The notes beneath the pieces are model-generated. The model was not told the DNA's origin and searched no databases. It saw only the letters and a program-made list of their open reading frames with translations. Positions 52,392-61,136 of a stretch of 64,000 bases of DNA are shown in pieces (position 1 is the first letter of the stretch; every line of letters starts with the position of its first letter). This DNA is from Lysinibacillus sp. FSL M8-0337 (GTDB taxonomy: Bacteria; Bacillota; Bacilli; Bacillales_A; Planococcaceae): assembly GCF_038593855.1 (NCBI RefSeq), contig NZ_CP151996.1:434001-498000 (forward strand). Reading direction: 5' to 3'. Position numbers and translations under genes: made by a program.

Positions 52392-53561
52392 ATGGATGAT
52401 CGCTTTCGAAGGAACCTACAAGTAATAGAAGAACAAGGATTGACAAGGAAGTTACGTTCATTTTCAACTGGAAATGAAAGCGAGGTAGTGATGAATGGTA
52501 AGAAATTTCTGCTGTTTTCATCGAATAACTACTTAGGCCTTGCAACAGATAGTCGGTTGAAAAAGAAAGCAACTGAAGGTATTAGTAAATACGGGACAGG
52601 GGCTGGCGGTTCTCGACTTACAACCGGAAACTTCGACATTCATGAACAGCTTGAATCTGAAATTGCGGCTTTTAAAAAGTCTGAAGCGGCCATTGTTTTC
52701 AGCAGTGGGTATTTAGCGAATGTTGGTGTGATTTCAAGTGTGATGAAGGCAGGGGATACTATCTTTTCTGATGCTTGGAATCACGCGAGTATTATAGACG
52801 GTTGTCGATTAAGTAAAGCCAAAACCATTGTTTATGAACATGCGGATATGGTGGATTTAGAGCGTAAATTAAGGCAATCACATGGGGATGGAATGAAGTT
52901 AATCGTAACGGATGGCGTTTTTAGTATGGATGGTGATATTGCGCCACTTCCAAAAATAGTTGAGCTAGCCAAAGAATACAAAGCGTACATAATGATTGAT
53001 GATGCCCATGCAACAGGTGTTCTTGGCAATGATGGTCGTGGTACGGCTGATTATTTTGGTTTGAAAGAGGAGATTGATTTTACAGTAGGCACGTTAAGTA
53101 AAGCAATTGGTGCAGAGGGTGGATTTGTATCGATGTCATCCATTGCTAAGAACTATTTGTTAAATAACGCCCGATCTTTTATTTTCCAAACAGCTTTATC
53201 GCCAAGTGCAATTGAAGCAGCTCGAGAAGGGATTTCCATTATACAGAATGAGCCCGAGCGGAGAAAGCAATTGCTGAAAAATGCCCAGTACTTACGTTTG
53301 AAATTAGAGGAATCTGGTTTTGTAATAAAAGAAGGGGAAACACCTATTATTTCTCTTATCATTGGTGGTTCTCATGAAGCTATGCAGTTTTCTGCGAAAC
53401 TAATGGATGAAGGTGTCTTTATTCCAGCGATTCGACCACCAACAGTGCCGAAAGGGTCAAGTCGGTTGCGTATAACAGTAATGGCTACACATACAATAGA
53501 GCAGCTCGATATGGTCATTAGTAAGATTAAGAAAATAGGAAAAGAAATGGGTATTGTATAA
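52392..53561 (+). CDS. bioF: 8-amino-7-oxononanoate synthase
   Basis: 389 residues, alpha-oxoamine synthase. SNNYLGL (44-50), GTGAGGSRLTTGN (68-80), DDAHATGVLG (203-212), and PLP Lys237 in VGTLSKAIGAEGG. Condenses pimeloyl-CoA with alanine. Starts two bases after bioW. By sequence alone it could be the related threonine-pathway ligase Kbl, but the operon with bioX and bioW and the BirA site settle it as BioF. Confidence 0.93.
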   Translation: MDDRFRRNLQVIEEQGLTRKLRSFSTGNESEVVMNGKKFLLFSSNNYLGLATDSRLKKKATEGISKYGTGAGGSRLTTGNFDIHEQLESEIAAFKKSEAAIVFSSGYLANVGVISSVMKAGDTIFSDAWNHASIIDGCRLSKAKTIVYEHADMVDLERKLRQSHGDGMKLIVTDGVFSMDGDIAPLPKIVELAKEYKAYIMIDDAHATGVLGNDGRGTADYFGLKEEIDFTVGTLSKAIGAEGGFVSMSSIAKNYLLNNARSFIFQTALSPSAIEAAREGISIIQNEPERRKQLLKNAQYLRLKLEESGFVIKEGETPIISLIIGGSHEAMQFSAKLMDEGVFIPAIRPPTVPKGSSRLRITVMATHTIEQLDMVISKIKKIGKEMGIV

Positions 53562-53721
53562 AAAGCATTAACATCGAGTTTTAGAGGCATTGTAAATGAT
53601 GTTTAGGGAGCGTTTTTAGTAGGGGTAGGGTGCTAAATTTAAAAACATTGATACATCTATGTTTTATTAGTATTTCACGTTAATCTTGCAACAATTCCAT
53701 ATTAGGCACGGTGAAATAAAA

Positions 53722-53752
53722 ATAGAGTAGCTATATGTGCTACTCTATCTTT
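53722..53752. terminator. Bidirectional terminator
   Basis: ATAGAGTAGC-(7)-GCTACTCTAT with T-rich tails on both strands, between bioF and the convergent unknown gene. Confidence 0.75.
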
Positions 53753-53779
53753 TCACTTTCATCCATAAATAATACAGCT

Positions 53780-54367
53780 TTACTTAATCGCTAACTTAGA
53801 TTCCATTAAGCGATATGTACCACTTCCATAAAGTTCTACTTTCATATGCGTGTTATACTCTACAGGAGCATATTTCAAAGCTTTAAAAGTGCCCATACTT
53901 GAAATTTCAACGACACTAGGATCCAATCTAGTAGCTTTCGTAGAATGTGTTTTACCATAAAAAGAACCATATAAAAAAGCATCATAAGAATAATTCCCTA
54001 CTTTACCCGAACCCCACAAAAAACTACCTGTCAAAACATGGCCAAAATCAAATCCAGCTGTATTCTTTACCTCTGTTCTAAAAGTCTTTCTTTGTTGTAC
54101 TGAAAATGGCGAAATACTAGAACCCGGTTCTTCGACTTGAAACGAAAGACTTATAGGTTCCTTCTGAAAACTCAAACTACCATACAAAGTTATATTTGTT
54201 TCACCATGTTCTAATCTAGTATTCACTTGATTTCTTAAAATCTCTAATACCACATTTATTTCTTCTATTTGGGCAGGCGTTAATACCTGAGTTTCTTCTT
54301 CTGCCGCTATTGCAGTTACATTGAACGATTCAAATGACAGTGACACAAAGACGGCAACAGCTAACAA
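53780..54367 (-). CDS. Exported protein of unknown function; start region damaged
   Basis: 195 residues from TTG 54367. Hydrophobic signal core (AVAVFVSLSFESFNVTAIAA) with a plausible AxA cleavage before EEET. The mature part has a helical TPAQIEEINVVLEILRNQVN segment and a beta-rich, Gly/Tyr/Ser-rich C-terminal region. No family recognised. TTG 54367 has no ribosome site, while a good GGAGG at 54393-54397 is followed by no in-frame start. Removing one A from the GAAAG at 54383-54387 would give a normal start (TTG 54389) and a basic signal-peptide N-terminus. So a one-base change or lost start codon is likely. Confidence 0.6.
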   Translation of the reverse strand: MLAVAVFVSLSFESFNVTAIAAEEETQVLTPAQIEEINVVLEILRNQVNTRLEHGETNITLYGSLSFQKEPISLSFQVEEPGSSISPFSVQQRKTFRTEVKNTAGFDFGHVLTGSFLWGSGKVGNYSYDAFLYGSFYGKTHSTKATRLDPSVVEISSMGTFKALKYAPVEYNTHMKVELYGSGTYRLMESKLAIK

Positions 54368-54476
54368 AAAGCTGAAATAGAACTTTCAATCTCCTCCATT
54401 TCTATGAAACTATGTTATAATATATTGTTAATAATGTGAATATTCAGTTTATTAAAGTGGGAAGGGGCTTCTTCAA

Positions 54477-54644
54477 ATGTATACAGTCATCCTAACATTT
54501 ATTTTCACAACTATTACAGTGTTGATTCTCAATTATACTTTTCAAAAACTTATTGTGAATCCCTATAAATTTACGATAAAACAACTGTTTTTAGTTCCTT
54601 TAATAATATCTACAGTCATCACACTCTTGTTTATCGTTATATAA
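54477..54644 (+). CDS. Small two-helix membrane protein, 55 aa
   Basis: ATG with AAGGGG nine bases upstream. Hydrophobic segment (VILTFIFTTITVLILNY), a short basic loop (QKLIVNPYKFTIKQ) and a second hydrophobic segment to the C-terminus. Divergent from the exported unknown gene. No family recognised. Confidence 0.55.
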   Translation: MYTVILTFIFTTITVLILNYTFQKLIVNPYKFTIKQLFLVPLIISTVITLLFIVI

Positions 54645-54757
54645 TGCTCAATTTAACATTGCTAGACTTTACTAATAACATTGTCACAACCAGTAAAATA
54701 GCAAAGCTACTACTCTAGCCCAATGCATTTCAAACAAAATAATGGCTATGAAATCTT

Positions 54758-55303
54758 TTAGCCGAAGTAATTTTCCGTTAAACTTTTTAGATAATGATAT
54801 TTTTCAGCCATGCCATTTAAAGTGTGTGTTCGGGTATCTTGTTGCCTTAACGTCAGGTATTGGCGTGCGCTAAGTAAGACTGCTTGAAGAAAGTCATATT
54901 CATTGCAAACTCCTTTGGTGATTTCCCCCCGACCATGCTTTGAGGAAAAAACAACCAAAGGGCTTGGTTTCGTCAGAATTTTTTCTAAAGTCCATTGAAT
55001 GTCATTCAATGATGTAGCAGTTTCACCAAATCCATCATGCAAGTAATCAATGACCATCGTTAAAAACCCTGGCCATATTAAATCACAATCGTCCCAATCA
55101 AACAACGACGTAATTTGAACACCGTCTATTTCTACAATAATAGCACCATGTAAAAAATGACCTTTACTTTTCGTTAGATTTTTTGCAATAATCTGTAGTG
55201 CATTGTTACTTTGTATGCTAGTAAATTCCTGTTGAAGCTGTTCTATCGTTTGTGAATAGAAACTTTTTGTTTCGATTGCAATAAATGTATCTATTTTAAT
55301 CAT
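54758..55303 (-). CDS. Unknown cytosolic protein downstream of a secreted-peptide gene
   Basis: About 181 residues from ATG 55303 (AGGTGA upstream); a GTG at 55312 directly abutting the peptide stop is also possible. No signal peptide or membrane segment. Alpha/beta character with FDWDDCDLIWPGFLTMVIDYLHDGF and LVVFSSKHGRGEITKG segments. No family recognised. It is translationally linked to the 44-residue exported peptide gene immediately upstream. Confidence 0.7.
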   Translation of the reverse strand: MIKIDTFIAIETKSFYSQTIEQLQQEFTSIQSNNALQIIAKNLTKSKGHFLHGAIIVEIDGVQITSLFDWDDCDLIWPGFLTMVIDYLHDGFGETATSLNDIQWTLEKILTKPSPLVVFSSKHGRGEITKGVCNEYDFLQAVLLSARQYLTLRQQDTRTHTLNGMAEKYHYLKSLTENYFG

Positions 55304-55312
55304 ATAGTTCAC

Positions 55313-55447
55313 CTATATGTGAGTAGCGTTGTTTATTAAATCAAAATCACTTGTTGCAGTGTTTGCTAGTGTGATACTACTACTCATAGGAGTAAGTACT
55401 ATTGAAAAACATAAGTAGAAAGTTAAAATATAAGCTATTTTTTTCAA
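55313..55447 (-). CDS. Predicted secreted peptide precursor, 44 aa
   Basis: TTG start nine bases after a perfect AGGAGG. Basic N-terminus (KKIA), hydrophobic core (YILTFYLCFSIVLT), and a likely signal-peptidase site after ITLA, leaving a mature peptide of about 16 residues (NTATSDFDLINNATHI). Its stop abuts the start of the unknown protein gene. The design recalls Phr-type pheromone precursors, but no Rap gene is present. An 18-bp palindrome lies 48 bases upstream. Confidence 0.6.
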   Translation of the reverse strand: MKKIAYILTFYLCFSIVLTPMSSSITLANTATSDFDLINNATHI

Positions 55448-55494
55448 AACAAATTACCTCCTGTTTATACTTACTAAACATTCTTTTAAATGAT

Positions 55495-55512
55495 AATTTG
55501 TTATAACAAATT
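55495..55512. promoter_or_regulatory. 18-bp perfect palindrome upstream of the peptide gene
   Basis: AATTTGTTATAACAAATT. Position, 48 bases before the start codon and near TATAAG-like -10 sequence on the minus strand, suits an operator. No matching regulator consensus recognised. Confidence 0.5.
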
Positions 55513-55600
55513 TACTTATACTCGAGTTACTTAAAAAATATCATAATTAAAACTATTATTTCAATTATTTTGCGATAAATAATTTGAAAATTCGAAAAAG

Positions 55601-55616
55601 AGCATGTTTTGATGCT
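55601..55616 (-). terminator. Weak terminator after ridA
   Basis: On the minus strand AGCAT-CAAAAC-ATGCT followed by CTTTTTC. Confidence 0.45.
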
Positions 55617-55638
55617 GTTTCTTATTAATTACCTAGCA

Positions 55639-56013
55639 CTAACCTTTAAGTTCTGCAATTGCTTCTAATTCAATTAAGCAGCCATGGCTTAATTCTTTAA
55701 TGGGGATAATGGCGCGGGCAGGCTTATGACTACCGAAAAATTGTGCATAAGCTTCATTTACGTCCGCCCATAAATCAGCAGATGTTATATAAACGCGACA
55801 CATAACAACAGCCTCCTTCGTAAGACCGCTTGCTTGAAGCACGACTTCCATCTTTTGAAGAGCCATGAATGTTTCAGCGTGAATGCCACCAATTGCAGGT
55901 TTGCCTGTAGCTGGATTGACTGAAGTTTGCCCCGATATATATAAATTCCCGTTACTAATCATGCCTGGTGTATAATGCCCGATTGGCTCTTGTTCTATCA
56001 AAACTTTCTTCAT
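55639..56013 (-). CDS. Rid family enamine/imine deaminase
   Basis: 124 residues, RidA/YjgF fold: GNLYISGQTSVNPATGK near the N-terminus, a conserved Arg in VVMCRVYITS, and C-terminal LIELEAIAEL. These proteins hydrolyse reactive enamines such as 2-aminoacrylate released by PLP dehydratases. It lies 13 bases downstream of a threonine/serine dehydratase gene, which makes that role likely here. AAGGAGG ribosome site. Confidence 0.9.
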   Translation of the reverse strand: MKKVLIEQEPIGHYTPGMISNGNLYISGQTSVNPATGKPAIGGIHAETFMALQKMEVVLQASGLTKEAVVMCRVYITSADLWADVNEAYAQFFGSHKPARAIIPIKELSHGCLIELEAIAELKG

Positions 56014-56026
56014 AATAAGTTCCTCC

Positions 56027-56968
56027 TTATAAACGTTGTAATTGATTTAGCCCAATATTGCCACCTGAAATAAGGAAGCAAACATGGTCGTTTTTCGTAA
56101 TCGGTAAAGTGCCTTGAAGAGCTGCTCCTATACCGATGGCAGAGGAGGGTTCAGCTAATATTTTGCCTTCTAGTAGCAATGTCTTCATCCCGTTAAGTAT
56201 CGAAACCTCGTCTACACGCACAATGTCATCAACTAATTTTTCCACAATCGGGAAGTTTCGCTCACCAGGTTGTAAAGTTAATAGGGCATCAGCCAATGAT
56301 TTTTGTTCTGCTAACTGCAATCTTTTACCAACTTGAATACTTTTGGAATAGCGTGGGACGACTGCTGGTTCAACACCGATGATTTTGATATGTGGTGCTA
56401 AAGATTTTACCGCAGTCGCGACACCACTTAGCAGACCACCACCGCCAATAGGAACAACAATTGCACTGACCTGAGAGAACTGTTCTAAAATTTCCAATGC
56501 TACTGTCCCTTGCCCTGCCATAATATCGTAATCATCATAAGGATGCACAATGGCATAACCATGTTCTACGCTTAGTGCTTCAGTCACTTGATGTCTTTCG
56601 GCAAGCGTACATTGGACAATGCGTGCACCAAGGGCTCGTATGCCTTCGACTTTGATAGGTGGCGCTGAATCGGGTAAAACGATGGTTGCTGGAATATTTA
56701 ATAGTTGAGCCGCGAAAGCAACGCCTTTGCCATGATTACCAGAGGAAGCTGCAACAACGCCGTGTTGTAATTGTGCAACTGGCATTGACAGCAGTTTGCT
56801 AAGAGCCCCACGCAATTTAAAAGAGTTCGTTTTTTGCATATTTTCGGCTTTTATCGAAACGTTGCAATGTAATAATTCATCGAGTCCTTGCAAGCGAATA
56901 ACAGGTGTTTCATAAATATAAGGCGCGACTTTCAGTTTGGCAGCTTGGATTTTTTCAAGCGTTAGCAT
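56027..56968 (-). CDS. Threonine/serine dehydratase, catabolic type
   Basis: 313 residues from ATG 56968 (GAGG eight bases upstream). PLP lysine in TNSFKLRGALSKLL, SSGNHGKGVA, and the glycine loop PIGGGGLLSG. Lacks the C-terminal regulatory domain of IlvA, so resembles catabolic threonine dehydratase or serine racemase/dehydratase. Deaminates threonine or serine to the 2-oxoacid through an enamine, which its operon partner RidA would clear. Confidence 0.85.
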   Translation of the reverse strand: MLTLEKIQAAKLKVAPYIYETPVIRLQGLDELLHCNVSIKAENMQKTNSFKLRGALSKLLSMPVAQLQHGVVAASSGNHGKGVAFAAQLLNIPATIVLPDSAPPIKVEGIRALGARIVQCTLAERHQVTEALSVEHGYAIVHPYDDYDIMAGQGTVALEILEQFSQVSAIVVPIGGGGLLSGVATAVKSLAPHIKIIGVEPAVVPRYSKSIQVGKRLQLAEQKSLADALLTLQPGERNFPIVEKLVDDIVRVDEVSILNGMKTLLLEGKILAEPSSAIGIGAALQGTLPITKNDHVCFLISGGNIGLNQLQRL

Positions 56969-57138
56969 AAAGTATACCTCATTTCTTTGAACAATTTGAA
57001 AATTCCAAAAGAATAATATAAATGTAGTATTGGAGTTAATATCTGTCAATGGTTGCTGGCATTGCAGATAAAAAGAAACTGCAAGACGTTTGCAAATATC
57101 GCAAAAGTTTCGCAGTTTCTTGTATAGAGAACCTAACA

Positions 57139-58248
57139 TTAGCATCCTTTATGAAATTCACTATTGTTGGCATGTACTACTTGATTGCCACCTAAAGCTT
57201 TCACTTCTGTAGTAACCTGTGTGGCAATAATGGCAAGTTCATCAAAGTCTACAGCGTTATCAGGACTTGAACTAATACCAATAGAAACGGTCAATGGCGT
57301 AGTTTGCCTGTCATTAATTTTAAAAGAGTGATGTGCAATTACATGTCTTAGTTTTTCAGCATGATAGAGGGCGATAGCAGGTGGGGCATCTTTTAAAATA
57401 ATATAAAACTCCTCACCAGCAACACGTGCGGCCATTCCGTTTTTCTTTTCAATATAGTGATGAATAATAGTAGCGAGTTGCTTAATAATCCCATCGCCAG
57501 CTAAATGGCCATACTTAATATTTATATCTTTCATATTGTCGACATCAAAATGAAGTACAGAAAAATTGTCCGTTTCTAGTACCATTTCTTGTGCAAATGA
57601 TCGTATCGCCAAATTATTTGGTAGCTGTGTTAAATAGTCTTTTTCCTTAAGTCGATAAATGAGCTGTACTTTTTCACTGGTCGCTTGTAAACGTTTAATC
57701 ACTGTGAAAATTGTAAAAAATGTAAAAAGAGCGTAGGCAATGAATCCTAAAATGGTCTCTATTTTCAGTATAGGTGGCAAGCAGATTACTAGTACGAGCA
57801 TTACAATAATTTCTGCCATGACACTAAAAAAATAAGTTGTTAAAGTGTGAAGTGTAATAGGCTTTTTACAAGCGACAAGGGCAAGAATAATCGAAAGAAC
57901 GATTAAATTAATGTTTGATAAACTTGATATGGACAATAAAGATTGTGTAGGAATGATATAGAGACTTCCTACACCCATGATTGCACCGCTTATTATAATT
58001 GACCACGGACCACCAATCAGTCCGCTATAAAGTAGCGGTACAATATGAATGTTTATAAGCGTCCCTTGTAAAAAACGTAACGATATAGCACTTAATACAA
58101 GGCCTGTCATACCAAAAATAATGCCGACTAAAATTGGTTTAAAATCTTTGATAAATGATTTTCTTCGAGTCGGATGAGTAAATGGCCAATACGTTAAAAT
58201 AACTAAAGTAAAGGTAATACAAAAGCTGACATAAATATGAAGTAACAT
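57139..58248 (-). CDS. Membrane diguanylate cyclase with AGEEF active-site motif
   Basis: 369 residues. Six to seven N-terminal membrane helices of the 5TMR-LYT type (FGMTGLVLSAISLRFLQGTLINIHIVPLLYSGLIGGPW), then a GGDEF domain from about 205. DVDNMKDINIKYGHLAGDG binds metal and nucleotide; the signature is AGEEF at 277-281 instead of GGDEF/GGEEF. An A in the first position is tolerated in some active cyclases, so activity is possible but unproven. No EAL domain. Promoter unclear. Confidence 0.85.
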   Translation of the reverse strand: MLLHIYVSFCITFTLVILTYWPFTHPTRRKSFIKDFKPILVGIIFGMTGLVLSAISLRFLQGTLINIHIVPLLYSGLIGGPWSIIISGAIMGVGSLYIIPTQSLLSISSLSNINLIVLSIILALVACKKPITLHTLTTYFFSVMAEIIVMLVLVICLPPILKIETILGFIAYALFTFFTIFTVIKRLQATSEKVQLIYRLKEKDYLTQLPNNLAIRSFAQEMVLETDNFSVLHFDVDNMKDINIKYGHLAGDGIIKQLATIIHHYIEKKNGMAARVAGEEFYIILKDAPPAIALYHAEKLRHVIAHHSFKINDRQTTPLTVSIGISSSPDNAVDFDELAIIATQVTTEVKALGGNQVVHANNSEFHKGC

Positions 58249-58409
58249 CTATTAATAGTAGTTCCTTTCTCGAACATATATAGATAATAGTAAATCTTTT
58301 CACTTTCTGTGCCAATGCTTGAAAACAATACGCACTTGTATCTTGAAAAAAAGCGGACATTTATCCTATAATAAAAAGGTTATAGTAAAAAGATTAAAAG
58401 GGAGCGTCC

Positions 58410-58844
58410 ATGAAGGTGAACGAAGAAAAATCGCAGGTGAACATTAAGCTCATTTCGACGATTCGTCCGATTGATGGGGAGTCCGAAACCTTGGAAATGT
58501 GGTTGGATGGGCAGCTAATCAATAAAGCTGATTCCCTATATTTAAAATATGAAGAGATGCAGGATGACAAAACGATCCGCACGACGATGAAGTTAGACAC
58601 GGAACGGGCACTTATTATGCGCGCTGGAGCAGTAAAAATGCGCTTACCACTCAATATTTTTGAACAACAAATTGGCCATTATGAAAGTGAATTAGGTTCG
58701 ATGCCACTCGTAACACAAACAAAAAACATGCTATTTACTAGACATGAAATGCGCGGAGAGTTTCATGTGCAATACGATTTATTAATGGGTGGACAAAACG
58801 TTGGCAATTATACATTAGACATTACATTTACGGAGGTACAATGA
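58410..58844 (+). CDS. ywiB: DUF1934 family protein (YwiB-like)
   Basis: 144 residues, beta-barrel-like DUF1934 family: an N-terminal [17 protein letters not shown] strand pair and C-terminal [20 protein letters not shown]. Always found beside argS in Bacillales; stop overlaps the argS start by four bases. Function unknown. Confidence 0.9.
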   Translation: MKVNEEKSQVNIKLISTIRPIDGESETLEMWLDGQLINKADSLYLKYEEMQDDKTIRTTMKLDTERALIMRAGAVKMRLPLNIFEQQIGHYESELGSMPLVTQTKNMLFTRHEMRGEFHVQYDLLMGGQNVGNYTLDITFTEVQ

Positions 58845-60511
58845 TGAACGCAGTAGAACAAGTACAACAAGCCATTAAAACGGCAATTGCGCAGGCTGTT
58901 GACAAAGCAGGCTTAGTCGAAGCTGGCACAGAGTTAACGATTCACCTTGAAACACCAAAAGACAAAGCAAACGGTGATTATGCAACAAATATTGCCATGC
59001 AATTAACAAAATTAGCGAAAAAGCCACCGCGTGCAATTGCAGAGGCAATTTTAGAAAACCTTGAAACAGCAGGAACTGATATCGAAAAAATCGACATCGC
59101 AGGTCCTGGTTTTATGAATATAACGGTTCGTAAAGATTTCTTAACAGGTGTTGTAACAGCTATCCTTGAACAAGGTGCTGATTATGGTCGTTCAAACGCA
59201 GGAGCTGGTGAAAAAGTGCAAGTTGAATTTGTTTCAGCAAATCCAACTGGCGACCTACACTTAGGTCATGCACGTGGAGCATCTGTAGGGGATACATTGT
59301 GTAATGTTTTAGATATGGCTGGTTATGCTGTATCTCGTGAGTACTATATTAACGATGCTGGTAATCAAATTAATAACTTGGCTTATTCACTGGAAGCGCG
59401 CTATAAGCAAGCATTAGGCCTTACTGCTGATATGCCTGAAGATGGCTATCATGGTCAAGATATTATCGACATTGCAGGTAAATTAGCGAGCGAGCATGGC
59501 GATTCGATTTTATCAAAATCAGATGAAGAACGTTTTGCATTTTTCCGTCAACATGGTCTTGCTTTAGAATTAGATAAATTAAAAACGGACTTAGCGAACT
59601 TCCGCGTGAATTTTGATGTGTGGTATTCTGAAACATCATTATATGACAACGGCAAAATCGAAGTAGCATTAGATAAATTAAAAGCGAATGGTCATGTATT
59701 TGAAGAGGACGGTGCGACTTGGTTCCGTTCAACAACATTCGGTGACGATAAAGACCGTGTCCTAATTAAAAACGATGGCTCTTTCACATATCTGACACCA
59801 GATATTGCTTACCATGAGGATAAAATTGTTCGTGGTTTCGATAAACTAATTAACATTTGGGGAGCAGACCACCACGGTTATATTCCACGTATGAAAGCGG
59901 CTATTCAAGCACTTGGCTATGACCGTGACACACTAGAAGTGGAAATTATCCAAATGGTGCAGTTATACAAAAACGGCGAGAAATTCAAAATGTCCAAACG
60001 TACAGGGAATGCTGTAACGATGCGTGAGCTGGTGGAAGAGGTTGGTCTAGATGCTGTGCGTTACTTCTTTGTGAAAACAGCTGGTGATTCACATATGGAC
60101 TTTGACCTTGACTTAGCGGTTTCACAATCAAATGAAAACCCAGTGTACTATGCACAATATGCGCATGCACGTATTTCTTCTATTTTACGTTCAGCGACTG
60201 AACAAGGCTTTGCTACTTCAACAGCAAATTTAAGCCTGTTAACTGCTGAAAAAGAGATTGATTTATTGAAAAAAATTGGTGATTTCCCGAAAGTAGTGGC
60301 GGATGCTGCAAAACATCGTACACCACACCGTATCGCTAACTATATTCAAGAAACAGCAGCTGCATTCCATAGCTTCTATAACGCTGAAAAAGTGTTAGAT
60401 GCATCGAATAAAGAGCTAACAGAAGCGCGTTTAGCACTGATTACAGCTGTTCGTACAACGATTGCCAACGCACTACGTCTAATTGGCGTATCTGCACCAG
60501 AAAAAATGTAA
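58841..60511 (+). CDS. argS: Arginyl-tRNA synthetase
   Basis: 556 residues, standard length. Add1 N-terminal domain, HIGH-type motif HLGHARGAS following [16 protein letters not shown] motif in [10 protein letters not shown], and the alpha-helical anticodon-binding domain. Attaches arginine to tRNA-Arg. Coupled to ywiB by an overlapping stop/start with GGAGG upstream. Its own terminator has been split by an IS element 15 bases after the stop. Confidence 0.97.
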   Translation: MMNAVEQVQQAIKTAIAQAVDKAGLVEAGTELTIHLETPKDKANGDYATNIAMQLTKLAKKPPRAIAEAILENLETAGTDIEKIDIAGPGFMNITVRKDFLTGVVTAILEQGADYGRSNAGAGEKVQVEFVSANPTGDLHLGHARGASVGDTLCNVLDMAGYAVSREYYINDAGNQINNLAYSLEARYKQALGLTADMPEDGYHGQDIIDIAGKLASEHGDSILSKSDEERFAFFRQHGLALELDKLKTDLANFRVNFDVWYSETSLYDNGKIEVALDKLKANGHVFEEDGATWFRSTTFGDDKDRVLIKNDGSFTYLTPDIAYHEDKIVRGFDKLINIWGADHHGYIPRMKAAIQALGYDRDTLEVEIIQMVQLYKNGEKFKMSKRTGNAVTMRELVEEVGLDAVRYFFVKTAGDSHMDFDLDLAVSQSNENPVYYAQYAHARISSILRSATEQGFATSTANLSLLTAEKEIDLLKKIGDFPKVVADAAKHRTPHRIANYIQETAAAFHSFYNAEKVLDASNKELTEARLALITAVRTTIANALRLIGVSAPEKM

Positions 60512-60525
60512 TGTACATGTTTATC

Positions 60526-60535
60526 ACCCCGACAC
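60526..60535 (+). terminator. Left arm of the split argS terminator
   Basis: ACCCCGACAC. Its exact complement GTGTCGGGGT followed by TTTTTC is at 61991-62005, on the other side of the IS. Joining both across one target copy gives a 10-bp stem with loop AATTGC. Confidence 0.88.
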
Positions 60536-60538
60536 AAT
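60535..60538. repeat. Target-site duplication, left
   Basis: CAAT directly before the IS left end; repeated at 61984-61987 after the right end. Confidence 0.8.
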
Positions 60539-60540
60539 TG

Positions 60541-60590
60541 AACTGCACCCCAATTGTTAGACACATCTAACAATTGGAGGTGCAGTTTTT
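60541..60590 (+). terminator. IS left-end terminator hairpin
   Basis: AACTGCACC-C-CAATTGTTAG-ACACAT-CTAACAATTG-G-AGGTGCAGTT followed by TTTT. A near-perfect 19-20 bp stem that would stop transcription entering from argS and bury the GGAGG preceding orfA. Confidence 0.8.
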
Positions 60591-60592
60591 TA

Positions 60593-61104
60593 ATGGCTAA
60601 ATATACTGCAGAGGAAAAATTACAAGCAGCTTTACGATACTTAGAAGGCAAAGAAAGTTCACATGAAATTGCTAAATCGATTGGGAAGATCATAAGGCTA
60701 TTCTTAACTGGGCTAAACAATATGAGTATAACGGTGTTGAAGCGTTTATAAAATCATATACAAACTATACAGCACAGTTTAAACTAGACGTACTAAACTT
60801 CATGATTGAGCACGGCACGTCCTTAATAGAAACAGCGGCTATCTTTGGTATAGCAGCTCCATCGTCCATTATTCATTGGCGAAAACAGTTTGAAACAAAA
60901 GGATTCGATGCCCTTCAATCAAAGGAAAAGGGGCGTCCATCCATGAAAAAAGAAACCAATAAACAACCAAAACATACACCAGTAGAAGGCTCACCAGAAG
61001 CACTTCAAGCTCGTATCAAGCAGCTTGAAATGGAAAACGAGTATTTAAAAAAGTTGAACGCCTTAGTTCAAGCCAAAGAAACATCACCAAAGAAGACAAA
61101 GTAA
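60593..61104 (+). pseudogene. IS3 transposase OrfA, frameshifted
   Basis: Starts as MAKYTAEEKLQAALRYLEGK, a helix-turn-helix OrfA. The frame breaks near 60685 at ATTGGGAAG: one more G would continue as GEDHKAILNWAKQYEY into the frame that runs to 61104 and includes FGIAAPSSIIHWRKQFE and the leucine-zipper segment. The break is inside the DNA-binding region, not at the programmed site, so it is a mutation (or sequence error). Confidence 0.85.
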
Positions 61105-61136
61105 AGGTCATCTATGAATTAAGGCATAAATACTCG

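Noticed and set aside
52392-53561. 2-amino-3-ketobutyrate CoA ligase as partner of the threonine dehydrogenase at 8909
   Set aside because: Operon with bioX and bioW and the BirA operator identify it as BioF.
55313-55447. Phr pheromone of a Rap-Phr pair
   Set aside because: No Rap-type TPR protein is nearby and the gene order is reversed; only the precursor design is similar.
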